Shown here: in pieces, positions 13,010 to 24,165 of the stretch
How positions within the stretch are numbered: the first letter of the stretch is position 1
How the letters are laid out: each line of letters opens with the position of its first letter
Source of the DNA: Chaunax sp. Z400
Lineage: Eukaryota > Chordata > Actinopteri > Lophiiformes > Chaunacidae
DNA length: 64,000 nucleotides
NCBI GenBank assembly: GCA_037577475.1
Contig: CM075194.1
Coordinates: 21,020,992-21,084,991 of the forward strand
Reading direction: 5' to 3'
Notes under the pieces: model-generated
Databases searched by the model: none
Told to the model about the DNA's origin: nothing
The model's input: the letters and a program-made list of their open reading frames with translations, nothing else
Program-made: the position numbers and the translations under genes

Positions 13010-13385
13010 GGGTAAAAAGACCGAAGAAGTGACTTGATGGATAAAATTCAGACCAAATCTCCAGGAAAAAAAACACTTATAAAAGTATGTTTTTAAAAGA
13101 GATTTAAAAGTAGATAAGGAGCTGGCCAGTCTGATCTCCAGGGAGATTGTTCCAAAGTGTGGGGGCCCTGACTGAGAAAGCTAGGTCACCCTTGGTCTTC
13201 AGTCTAGATTGTGCGACAGCTAACAGAGCCTTGGCTGAGGACCTCAGGTTATGACCGGGCACATAAGGTGTCAGGAGATCAGAGATATATTTGGGAACGA
13301 GACAATAACCCTTTTTTTTATATAACCCTGAGGAGACAGTCATTTTGACGGAGGACATGTCTTGTTGGAATTTAGACTATGGGTT
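13010..13385 (-). pseudogene. LINE ORF2 C-terminal relic
   Basis: The minus-strand frame at 13104-13358 reads KYISDLLTPYVPGHNLRSS and then RLKTKGDLAFSVRAPTLW followed by NNLPG. This is the conserved C-terminal tail of teleost LINE ORF2 proteins (YISDLL.PY.P.R.LRS ... R.KTKGDRAFSV.AP.LWN.LP). The upstream reverse transcriptase is absent and the frame ends soon after. The assignment to a LINE is firm; the clade is not resolved. Confidence 0.75.
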
Positions 13386-15555
13386 TGATTTTATTCAAAG
13401 GGACTGTTGGACATTGGTGTTAGTACTGTATGCAATCTGTTCTAGTTCCTCATACTTTAGTTCTCTCCACAGGTACAGGCATCATACAGCAGCTTTTACA
13501 CACTGAGCAGGTCCTCATGACTGACAGTCATGTGTTGAGTTGGTGCAGTACTGGCCTACAAGTGAACAAGAAGTGTGTCATACATTATAAACGTTATACT
13601 GGAGAGAAGAAGGACTCTGACTCACTTGAACAAAAATTGCCGGCTGATCACATGAGCTAAAAGTCTTTTGTAGCGTCTGGTTTTACTCCACACTGTGCCC
13701 ACCGCACATGAATGTGTTCCTCCTGCACACAGATTTAACATTGAGCCCCAAGTTTTAGAAATATTTAAGCCTAAATGCATTAAATTGAAGTTAATTCATT
13801 TTAGTTGCAGTACTGCAAGCAGCCACTAGGACAAACTGACAGAAATGCAAAGGGCAGCTCTCTTAACTTCACACAACCGAATACACACAATGAACAGAGG
13901 GTGGAAACTGGTGTTTGAAGGACCAAATAGGCTCCATATAGAGATTGTTTTTGGCCTGGGGTGCCATGGCAGTTTGAAATGTCATGAATGTGTTTTATTA
14001 TTCTGAAGTACATCACGGGGATTTTATCAAGATATCAGGAAAACAAAGAGGAATGGTAGAATTTGCAATAACAGCAAACAGCATCAACAGGAAATTAAGA
14101 TGTGATAAGATCAAAAAAATACAAATGTCTTACAAAAATATCAGGAAACATACTCAGCCTGCATGGTGTATGAGCCTAAGGCCTGACCCTCTCTGCAGTA
14201 GAGGTAAATATATGTAAGAATTTATAGCAATCATGTAGGAAGGTGGACTCCTTTATGCAGCGGTTCATCAGTAAAGGGAGTCTATGCAGCGATGACGCAG
14301 ACAGATGTAGTTACAGAGCACACAGGCGAGATAATTCCCAGCATCCTACACATCCCCTATAGTGAACATGTGGGATAATCCCATTAACAGGAGGCCACAG
14401 CTCATAGCTGTCATAATGACGGGGGATAGACCAGGTGACAAAGCTTTGAGGATAAGAGAGGATCATCTTAATTTGCTGCAGCATAAGATGCAATGGGTCT
14501 AAGAAGTCTTTGAAGGATGCTCACCTTAAAACACGGGACATGCTTCGCTAGCAAGAAGTGTGAGCGTGGGTTTACAGGAGTTCACGGGTAGTTGTTGGCT
14601 GTGAATGATGTGTTTATCTTGTGTACTAATGAAGGCCCATGCTGTCAATCAAACAGCTGGTGAAACTCTTCATGGTGAGGGGCACCTCAGGGGATCGCTT
14701 CTAGATACATCCATTAATCATCAATCAGACTATATTTTCCTGGGCTGCCGTCTCTTAATTTCACCCTGAGAGATGGTGCATGATGCATGCATGCAGACAG
14801 AATGGCTTTCTCCTCTGAGAAGGAAAGAACAGACGTGGTCGACACGGCGTGCAGCATTGTTAGATGAAAGCTGTGCCATGTGACCAAGTTGAAGTCTAAA
14901 TATAAGAAGCAGATAAAGTTTTGTGCTTTTCCATATTCATACTTTTTGTATTGTTGTACTTTGAATGTCTGCATCCTTAAAATCAATAACCTTATTTCAC
15001 ACTACAGTGTGTTGCGGACTGGTGAGAATGAACTTATTGCATTTGAAAAATAATACTTTTTTTATTGCTATGAGGCACACCAGTCCAGTTATGAGCTCCC
15101 ATAAGCCCCGGGGGCATTAGTTTTTACCCTTGTTGACAAGCAGGGGCAAAAACAGACAGTATGTAGGATAATATACAGATCCAAATAACATATTCTATTA
15201 TTTTATACATGGAAACGCTGATCAGAGTAATACTGTTGCAGGCTGTGTGAGAAAATCATTACTTATTTGGGCTTACAGGTTCCACTGATACATGCTGGGA
15301 CAGTAATCCATACAGTAATACATTTTAATTGATGGCTCTTACAGAATATCATTAATGTCGGAGTTTGTCTGGCAGACTGGAAAATGCAATCAGCTCCATA
15401 TCAGAAGCTGAGCAGAACTTCACCGTGTTGTGTCTCTTTGTTTTCTCCGGTGAGACGGATGTCGGCCTGGGATGGATCTGTGTTCATCTAAAGCTTCATC
15501 ATTCAGTAAGAAATCAGTGGTTAATCATTTAGTGTCGGAAAAAATTCAGCAAATA
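13386..15555. other. non-coding, no gene recognised
   Basis: Mostly unique. The segments near 14230-14480 and 14640-14800 have balanced composition and TTAATCATCAATCA-type motifs that could suit conserved non-coding DNA, but this needs alignment to other fish. The small frames here show no conserved motif. Confidence 0.35.
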
Positions 15556-15775
15556 TAGGGCGGCATGCAGCACTGCTGCCTCATAAGAAGGCTCTGGGTT
15601 CAAATCCACCTGAGGACCTGGGAGTGTGGAGTTTGCATGTTCTCCTCGTGTCTGTGTGGGTTCCCTCCAGGTTCTCCGGGTTCCTCCCACCACCAAAAAC
15701 ATGCAATACAAGTGAACGGTGACTCTGAATCGACCCTCCACAGGATCAGCGGTTACAGAAAATAAATGGATGGGT
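15556..15775 (+). repeat. SINE-like dispersed repeat (family B, copy 2)
   Basis: The repeat begins with GGCGGCATGCAGCACTGCTG, has a recognisable B box GGTTCAAATCC (15597-15607), continues through GGAGTTTGCATGTTCTCC and CTCCGGGTTCCTCCCACCA, and ends AATAAATGGATGGGTGGG. The middle (TCACACTCACATTCAC region) is deleted compared with the copy at 3062. The tRNA-like head, LINE-like 3' part and ATGG tail identify a SINE-type element. Confidence 0.7.
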
Positions 15776-16123
15776 GGGAACAAATATTCTGATTCTTTTT
15801 CCTTTTTATTCACATTATCTTAATTGAACCCAAATTTCATACAAGGTAATACGAGCATCACACATGAGGAGGAGGTATTACACAGTTCATTATATGAACT
15901 AATGTGCTCATACGTTATTCAACAATCAATTACAGGAATCGGAACACATTATTTAATAAGCACAGTCTAAATATTGATTACTTTACATCATTTAATGTCA
16001 TTAAGAAGCAGAAAATCACATTTATGCATTAATGATACATTTTTAACGATTATAACTTCTCCTATAAAACATTCATACAAATGTGTATGTGTATAGATAG
16101 AGAATGAATGCATAATAGAACAG

Positions 16124-16191
<68 letters not shown>
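16124..16191. repeat. (TA)n microsatellite
   Basis: An almost pure TA array of about 66 bp, immediately before a minus-strand SINE-like repeat. The 350 bp to its left (15776-16123) is unique AT-rich sequence. Confidence 0.95.
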
Positions 16192-16192
<1 letters not shown>

Positions 16193-16199
16193 GACTATA

Positions 16200-16410
16200 A
16201 ACACATCCATCCATCCATTTATCCATTTTCTGTAATCGCTTATCCTTTACAGGGTCGTTCATTCTTCTATTCACCCATATCGGTTATTTCAAATCACTTA
16301 TACTGCAGGTTTTTGGACTGTGGAGGAACCCGGAGCATCTGGAGGGAACCCACACAGACAGGGCTAGAACATGCCTCCTGAACACTCTCGATTAGTGCTG
16401 CAGGCCACTC
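16200..16410 (-). repeat. SINE-like dispersed repeat (family B, copy 3)
   Basis: On the plus strand it starts (ATCC)n and continues with CCATTTTCTGTAATCGCTTA, TTTACAGGGTCG, TTTTTGGACTGTGG and AGGGAACCCACACAGACA. These are the 3' tail and body of the same family as 15556-15775, in opposite orientation and with an internal deletion. Confidence 0.65.
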
Positions 16411-16879
16411 AGTAGTTTAATAATCACAGGGCAGTGATGCAGATGTTTTTATTATGCACTTATGTACTTTATCTAGTGGGTTGATGATAATCACCCTACA
16501 GGTGCTCATATTTTGTATATAATGAACTTATGTGTGGGTGTTTTATTTATTTAACAATTATTCTCTTATTTTAATGGCTCAGATGCATTTATATATTTCA
16601 TTTATCTGTAAATACTCTGAATGTAATCTGAGTGTGTGAATTTGTCTTCTTGTCTTATTTGGTTGGGCTCACAAAGACAAATTCCAATCAGCTGTGTTGA
16701 TGTGGTAATAAAGGATCTCAAATCTGGCAGCTCCAATTATAATTATTAACTGTAACTTATAAACATGCACAAATCTTTCGCAGGCCGGTTTTAGCCCAGT
16801 GTGGTGTTTGTGTTGTTGTTACTGACCCAGTGTTCCCAGGTCTGGTGCAACCACAACATTATTGTGTTTTTAATCATCC
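16411..16879. other. non-coding, no gene recognised
   Basis: Unique AT-rich sequence between two copies of the family-B repeat. No structure noticed. Confidence 0.4.
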
Positions 16880-17165
16880 AATCCAGCCATTTTCTATAAC
16901 CACCTATCCTTTACAGGGGGGGGTCTGGAGCCTATCCCAGCTGCCACTGGCTGAGACGGTAAACCCTCGATAGGCAGCCAGTACATCACGGGGTCATCAC
17001 ATAGAAAGAAAAGAAAACATTCACAGCTATGGGTTCTAACATTCAGGGTCACTAATTCCCCTGTATTGCATATTTTTGGACTGTGGAAGAAAACCGGAGC
17101 ACTGGAAGGCAACCCACGCAGACACAGGGAGAACACCCAAACTCCACATGGAGAGGCCAAAACTA
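16880..17165 (-). repeat. SINE-like dispersed repeat (family B, copy 4)
   Basis: The segment has CCATTTTCTATAACCACCTA, GGAGCCTATCCCAGCTG, TCACATAGAAAG, TTTTTGGACTGTGGAAG and CCCACGCAGACACAGGGAG in order. It is the most complete body of the family in this window, but it stops before the tRNA-like head. Confidence 0.7.
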
Positions 17166-17732
17166 AGCTATAACAATTTAAAATACTTAACAGATGTCAA
17201 TTAGAAGCAATACAGATGACATGTATGCTTAACATTAACCTCTGCTGGATCAAAATATCCAGTATAAGTGCAAATAAATCATCTTTATCTTCAACATTTA
17301 ATGAGATCTTGATCAGATGTTTATTGTTTTATTCTGAATCCTACAGATTTAGAATGTAAACATGTTTATTCAAAGGAACGTAGGAATGACTGCTGATATG
17401 AAATGAGCTGAAGTTGCTCAGTCTTGTGCCTCCTCTCTTACCTAAAGTCCCATCGCTCATTGCCAGGATCACACACAAACTTCGATTTTGGTGAGTGCTG
17501 GACCATTTTGTGTGACACAAGCTGGGCCAGAGTGGAGCAAACACATTAAACCAGCTCTAATAAATCTTCTCTGACTGCTCCTGAGTGATTGGCCAAGGGG
17601 AAAGGCTGCAGTCTCTCAAAGAAGGAGGATAATCTGAGCGACCACCAGGCCTGAATGCTGACTCACACCAGTGGTCAGGACACTCCAGGTGGCCACAGCT
17701 CCAGTGTCACTATACCCACTGTGACCTTCCCT
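17166..17732. other. non-coding, no gene recognised
   Basis: Unique sequence; nothing recognised. Confidence 0.4.
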
Positions 17733-18149
17733 TCACACACAGGTCCAAGTGAGGGGCCGCCTGACAAACTGGAGGAGAATCGAGTTGGACAAGGTCATAA
17801 CTTTCTTTGTGCAGTCGTCAACAAACAGTGACTTTGTGAGGGAGTTTATTAAGTGTTTCTTCAACTCAAGGCTTGTCGTATTAAATATAAATAAGGCATA
17901 ATTTATGTCCTCTGGTGTAAGTTCTTTCATTTTGAAATCAAATTCAAATTGTGTGTGCACACCCACATTTGTGTTCCCTGTTGTTTTGTTGCAAGTGGTT
18001 TTAGCCTGAAATAGACCACCGATTCTAATACACTCTGAAATACTTCTTTCAACACACCTTGCCAATGATTCAAGGCTGTCATCCCTTACAAATATGTTAA
18101 TCAAAGACTCATGATGAGGTTCTATTTGTAAGGCATGGACATTATGTCA
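17733..18149 (-). other. unassigned open reading frame, about 138 codons
   Basis: Reading leftward, the minus strand stays open from just after a TGA near 18150 to a stop at 17733. The possible internal start at 18104 would give 123 residues. The translation looks protein-like (even composition, few low-complexity runs), with KELTPEDINYALFIFN and HLINSLTKSLFVDDCTKKV as representative parts. No signal peptide, membrane segment or known motif is evident, and I do not recognise the family. An AG acceptor-like site precedes the frame (TTACAAATAG near 18128). It directly adjoins the 5' end of an L1 fragment on the other strand. It could be an old exon, part of an uncharacterised mobile element, or chance, since a frame of this length can occur by chance in 64 kb. 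Confidence 0.25.
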
Positions 18150-18179
18150 TTAACACTAAAAACAACTAAATCTGGGCGC

Positions 18180-18618
18180 TCGTGAGCGCGGACGACGTAA
18201 GACCGGCATAGCTCCTCTGGAATGTGTTACTTTATATATTTTTAATACCTTAATTCCGGTGACTGTAGATTTTCTACACACCTTCTGACTATTTTATTGC
18301 TATAGATCACCAAACCAAGCACCACAGCCTGACTCTCCAGAAAAGTTGGAAACTAATGAGGCTATGCTACGGAGCATTGAAGTCAAGATGGATGAGATGT
18401 GGGCTGAAATCATCAGGAAGTTCAAATCTATTATAGCGGAGACTGTTAAAAAGGAGGTCACAGCTGCTTTAACGCCATTGGAGGAGAAGGTTACAGCACA
18501 TACTGAGACTATTCCAGACTTGGAGAGGTCGGCTAATGAGCATGATAACCAAATTGCTAGCCTCCAAGCTAATGTTGCCATGCTGTCGACTACCGCTGAT
18601 TTATTCAATGACTTATGA
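18180..18618 (+). pseudogene. L1-type LINE: 5' region and ORF1 start
   Basis: A GC-rich leader (GCGCTCGTGAGCGCGGACG) precedes an open frame at 18301-18618 containing SPNQAPQPDSPEKLETNEAM, MDEMWAEIIRKFKSIIAE and LTPLEEKVTAHTETI. Heptad-like spacing and high E/K content mark it as the N-terminal coiled-coil of a teleost L1 ORF1 protein (Transposase_22 family). The frame ends at a TGA after about 105 codons, before the RNA-recognition and C-terminal domains. ORF2 is absent. This is a 5' fragment, unusual because LINE copies are normally truncated at the 5' side. Confidence 0.7.
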
Positions 18619-18649
18619 AATGACATATCTTAAGACCAATTTTGGAAAG

Positions 18650-19794
18650 ACTATGTATTCTCATGTCTTGAAATGTTGAAAAGTTAAATTAATCGATTAA
18701 TCGTGATGTGTTTTCATCACAGGCCTTTAGACCCTCCTCTTTTCCAATTGGCTTGCAGAATTTCCTGTCATTCTTTTGTTCCAGTGTACTGATAGGATGC
18801 AGTGATGGTGGTTTAGTTAAGGGTTAGAAATCATGACTTGGCCTCATCATGACAAGATGTGCTCACTTTTGTTCACTCTATTGTGCCCTTGCTCATCACC
18901 AACAACACTCGGTGGTCTCCAGTCTTTTGAGAAGCTGCATTCTCAACACTATGACGAGCAGAGGCCCGTTGAATCCCGCAGAGTCAGGAGACAGAGGTAC
19001 AACACCAACATCATTCTGGCCTCTTCCCTGATGGTGCCGGTGACCCTCCCTCAGGCTCCATTATTTCCCTTCTCTGATACAGGATAATGGATCAATCACC
19101 CTCCTGCAGGGGGAACGTGTGGTCAGAGCTGTGGAAAGCGAAGGCCCTTCTATACACAGACTCTTTTCCTCCTCTTAAATTATGCCCTAAGGGAAAAACC
19201 CAAAGTGGAGCAATAAGTTTCAGCTTCTTCAAGATTTTGTGGCACTAATTGTAGGGTCAGCTTGACGGAGAGAATCACAGGGGTCGGGACTAAATCTGAA
19301 CTTGAATATTACATTGTGCAGAATCACATGCATTTAGCATGGAAACTGTGTGACACATAAGAGCTCACGAGTTCAAAGTAATCAGTCCAGGAATATAATA
19401 TACAATAGCAATAAAAGGCCACCATGGTTGAAATGATTATCAAGCCAGTGCTGAAGGAAAATCAGGTCATGATTAGAAAAAGAGACCTCAAGTTATTGTT
19501 TTCTCTTTCATTGCTGACATGTTCGTGTGCGACCTTTATCTGGAGGAGATATTAAGAATCACCTCAGCATAGCAGCAAAACACACACATACACACACCAG
19601 TTGTGAATACCACTGATCATGGGTCTGGATAAATTGCGAGGAACCAAACAAAGAGAGCAAACTCATTCAAAAGAGAGAGAGAGAAATGCAGTAAGTGACG
19701 TCAAACCCATGGCAACGGTCTGAAAAGAAAAAAATGCATTTCCTCTTCTTGCTGCATGTAAATTCGCACAATGGAAGGATGAGACTGGTATATG
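18650..19794. other. non-coding, no gene recognised
   Basis: Unique sequence with a short ATTAATCGATTAATCG palindrome at about 18687-18702 and a short CA-rich tract near 19580-19600. No exon or RNA gene recognised. Confidence 0.4.
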
Positions 19795-20176
19795 CAGGGT
19801 TTCTGCAAGGCCTTAAAAAGTCTCAAATACGTTGAGGTATAGTGTATGAGATCTTAAATATGTTTAAGTAGGTCTTAAATTAACTGTAATTTAATACCAC
19901 TTTGACTATGCTCATTTAAATGCCTCTGTCATGTATTAAAAACATACTTATAATGGTACACCACTATTGTGTGCACACAGTTCTGTGAATAAACTAATTT
20001 ACTTTGCAAATAACCAGGACTCTGATTGTCTTTCATATCTGGCTGCCAGTATGGAAATAAATGAAAAAGGTCTTAAATGTAAGTAATACTAGTTTTGAAA
20101 AGGTCTTAAAAAGTTTTAAATTCTCATTTAAAGAGAAAGTCTCATATTAAACTTTTTGAAACCTGCAGAATCCCTG
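19795..20176. mobile_element. short TIR element (hAT5-like MITE)
   Basis: The left terminus CAGGGTTTCTGCAAGG and the reverse complement of the right terminus, CAGGGATTCTGCAGGTTT, form a terminal inverted repeat. Each end is flanked by ATATG (19790-19794 and 20177-20181), a 5-bp target duplication. CAGGG ends are typical of hAT elements, and 5-bp duplications occur in the hAT5 group. The interior has repeated GGTCTTAAA motifs and no ORF. Superfamily assignment is tentative; the boundaries are good. Confidence 0.6.
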
Positions 20177-20264
20177 ATATGAGAGACGAATCACAGTTTA
20201 AGACCTCCTCATACACTTAATGAACAAGAGCGCTTGGAGAGCCCAACAATGATTCAGATCATCA

Positions 20265-20408
20265 CCAAAATGTAATCACTTCTAGGATATGATAGGGTCC
20301 ATCTTTGGTGAAAATTCTGTCCATTAGTTTTTGCGTAATCCTGCTAACAAAAGGACAAACAGACAAACATATTGAACCAATCACATAACCTCCTTTGCAG
20401 AGGTAATC
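20265..20408 (+). repeat. dispersed repeat ending TAATCCTGCTAACAAA
   Basis: Contains CACCAAAATGTAATCACTTC, CATTAGTTTTTGCGTAATCC, then TGCTAACAAAAGGACAAACA and CATAACCTCCTTTGCAGAGG. This is a very common fish repeat module, also found diverged at 7693-7905, 60950-61080 and 61150-61330. Confidence 0.55.
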
Positions 20409-23400
20409 ATATGCCATCAAACAGTGTTATAAGGTGTCATTACTTCATTTTTCAATCCTCCTCTTTTCCACCACAATGTGCTTTGTTAAGGGGAATGTAA
20501 TTAGCTCTCCGTCAGCTGCTAGCTGCAGTCAGAAGGTCGTTACCAGTCCGGTCTCATCCTTTGCTGAAATTCGGTTTGTGTTGGACATGTGTTTGGACAT
20601 GTTGGTACAATATCTATTAATTTAGCATAGTATTATTATTTATTTATAAGAAGAAAAATGTTTATGAGAGATCTTTATTTATTTATATGTTTATCAGATC
20701 GTGTTTGATAAATTACCTAAAAGTACCTGACTGGAACAAAACAGTCTGGACACAACTGGAGAAGGACACTCAGGCGACAATGGAGGGGAGAATAAAACAG
20801 CCTTGAGATTAATAAACATGCAGCCAGCAACACACAGGCACATGTGTTCTAATATTTCAGCTGAGAAAGTGATTATGAAAGTCTGGTTTCAAATTAAATC
20901 GTCTATTCCTTCGTCTTCCATCATCAAGATATCAGGAAAAGAGGCCACACTAGTATTAGTGGTAAACAGAATGATACAGTTGTAATTCATAATGAGGAAA
21001 CGTGAGGTTTTGTAAAAAGATATTTTGTTTCACGATGACGTCTGCCATGTACCAAACGGAAGTGCAATGATTGACAGAAGAGATGACAGGTAATTATAAT
21101 ACTTTTTGAAGACTACCAGCATCTTCAGGTTAAAGATAATGCTAGGAGTGATTGTGACTGACTTAGCTAATTATTTCTCACCACTTTAGGAATTCTGTCA
21201 AAACATTTAAAAGAGACAACCATCATGTACATGTGCATCCAAAATTACTATTTATTAGACAGGGGGGAAAAAACAACTCATTTTCCCTGGGAATGAAGTT
21301 CAAGCTGCAAATGTTGAGTCTTCAGTCTGTCTGTGTGTGAATTTCACCAGGAGATTTAATGCTTGAACCAATTAATCCAGCCCATAACAGACTGCATGCT
21401 AGTGGATTATTTCACTGATTGGACGCTTCAGACACCAGCACTTAATTAGAGCGCTTTAAAGAGCTCGACTCACATCCACATCTCTCTTAAGCCCCCTCTT
21501 TTAATTTTCAATCCAAATATTATTATCAGACAGACCCAATTATTGATCAGCTGCAGGTATGCTGACATTCATTAGGAGGACGGCTTCGCCATTCCGCCAG
21601 TCGCCTTCCACTAATTTTTCCACGGGAGACTGGAAGAAACACCAGCTGCCCCTGTCTCAGTCTGTCCGCACTCTGATAGAAAAATAACATGAAGATGGAA
21701 TCCATACTGTGTGAGCCGAGGAGCAGACAGGGCACAGTGACGGGAACTAATTGGAAGTGACAGTGAGCTGGTAGGCTGACATGATTCAGGTCATGGTAAC
21801 ACTGGGAATCTCATATCATCCACCACATAAGTATGTGTGGCTTTCTTTTGTTATCATTACCCCTGTTATGCTGCCCATGTATGTGTTATGATCCACAGTG
21901 GAAATGGAGCTTATCTGCTGATCTCTACTACCTTCACTGCTAAGCTACCGCTGGATGATGAAGTTGATGGCTCAGATTCAGAAGTGTTGCATTTCAGTCT
22001 GTGTGCCTCCTGCTACATTCTTGGATATGCATTGCACATAAATGAAAAAAAAACAACTTTAAAAACACTATAATAGGCTATTTATGTAGTCACATTTGCT
22101 GAGTCATACATTGTTGTTGTGACAAGATGAAAGGGGCAAGCGAGACAAATTCTGATGATGTATGAGGTTAGCAATAATCTGCTTTTCATGACAAGTTCAT
22201 AACCATTGCTTTTTTTTCATTTTAATTCATTTTATGATGACAGCTGCATCAGAATATTTTTTTGACAGAGCCCCAGTTGAGAAAGGTTGATATATTAAAC
22301 CTGTGGTGTGTTTGTGGCCAACATCACCGCTCTGTATTCGGTTCTCGGGACTCTTTAGGCTCTAGGTTAGCTGAGGGTGCATGGAACACAAACCACGACA
22401 CAGCTCATTGGTGTTACTGCCTGTCTTCTCGTCCCTGCTTGTCTTGTTTTGTCTCTCTGTTTCACACACGGTGGACCACGCCCTCTTTGATGAGAGATAG
22501 GTATTAGTTCCAAATAAAATGTAATAGGCTAGTCCTTCAAAGAGGGCTGGTGTATAGGTCACACACACACTCACCAAGCACAGAAATATGAATTATCTGC
22601 TGCAAGATCAACCTGCATGTATTTTAAAGAAACAGTTTTTTACCTAATCTTGGCACAAACCATAAGCATACGTGCAGACAGATATTTAAAAAAATTTAAT
22701 TTAAAAAAACCTGTGGTGATGATGTTTACTTTAAATGAAGAAAATGTTCGTCACATACAGAAGCAACGCCTCAGTCTGTCAGATATGGTGCATGTGCTCT
22801 CTGTATGTTCCTGCTTTGGTGGTTATTAGTCGTCCCTTCCTTCCTTCTGCACATGTATCTCCATCAGTGTAGCAGAAACAGATCTGCAGACTTCCTAGCA
22901 GCAAGTTGGAGAACGGTGTGAAAGGAAGACATCACTGTGAGAAGAGTAGAGTGATTACCATGACAGGGGTGGAGGTAAGCACGCTGATGCAGCACACCCT
23001 CTTTTACAATTGCTCATTAGTAATTTCTGAAGTGAGGACTTAGTTCCATTTTGGCATGAGAGACGCCATCTATCATATTCACACTGCCAGCTCTCGTCTA
23101 CATCGTGCAGTTATTCTTCCTACCACTTGACTCACTTGTCTTGCATGCTTGATCAGTCAGAAAGCCTTTCAGCTCAATCACTGAAGTATATGCGTGGAGG
23201 TTTTGTCTCTGTAAAAGGATATGAAAAGTGTTGCATGGCAACACATTGGACGATGAAATATCTCCTCACTGCTAATTCAATTTTAACCAATTTGCTTGGA
23301 AAGGATACAAGGGAGGAGATCCTTAGGGAGAAGTGAGGGGTTAAATCTACCACTTAGACCCACGTGATATGGATGAGACATCACAAAAAAATGCTGCCAA

Positions 23401-23759
23401 CTTGTGATCAGGCATCTACTATCTTGTACAGCCAGTCACAGAGTGGCCACTGAAGGCTGTAGTGGGAGCTATATCAGCTACTGGCTCATTTAACAAGGAA
23501 CAGACTCAGGGGAGCTAATTAAAGAGCAATTAGTTGATATCTTAGGATTCTACTTGCCTCCCAGGTCTAAGGGCTAAAAAGGAGAGTAGGAAAATAAAGT
23601 GGGTTTAGATACTGTACTGTATTGTATGTGTAGAGAGGGAATTAAGAATCAGAATAGTACTTTGAGGAACATTTGCAGTTTGACTGCATCAGAAACACCA
23701 TGAGTGTAAGGGTAGAAGACTGGAATTAAAACGCTGACACTATAAATCTATTATTTAAT
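20409..23759. other. non-coding, no gene recognised
   Basis: Unique DNA with poly(A)/poly(T) and short AC tracts. The stretch at about 21340-21740 has mixed composition with TTAATTAGAGCGCTTTAAAG-type motifs and no repeat character, so it is a candidate for conserved non-coding sequence. None of the 60-90 codon frames is recognisable. Confidence 0.35.
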
Positions 23760-24165
23760 CCCAATTTTAAATAAGAAGAGGGAAATTTGATCCCACCAGA
23801 AAATTACCATCTGTCAGCACATTTACAACAACCGCAGTTGATCAAAGTGCTGAACAGACATACAAAAACAGTGGATTAAAAGGACAGCATGACAAGCAGA
23901 AGCAACAAATAATAAAACAATTTCTCACAAAAAAAATCAGTAAAAAGTATTAAAAAAAACAACTCAACCCAACCTTAATTAAAACCAAAGAAAACAGACA
24001 GCATGACAAGCAAAAGCAGCAAACAATAAAACAATTTCTCACTAAGATAATAGTAAAAATGTGAACCCAACCTCAGTTAAAAGCCAAAGAAAACATGTGG
24101 GTCTTTAGTGACGATTTAAAAGTTTCTGGGGTCCTAGCAGATCTTATAAAAGTCTTATATAGTTC
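23760..24165. repeat. LINE-associated repeat with a 114-bp tandem duplication
   Basis: Two adjacent units start GACAGCATGACAAGC at 23883 and 23997, each continuing with AATAAAACAATTTCTCAC and ending AACCAAAGAAAAC or GCCAAAGAAAAC. They lie within a block whose end (GTGGGTCTTTAGTGACGATT, AAAAGTTTCTGGG) has the form of the TTTATTTATATAGCAC...AAAGTGC family at 40895 and 43475. The family association is by eye only; the duplication is direct. Confidence 0.55.
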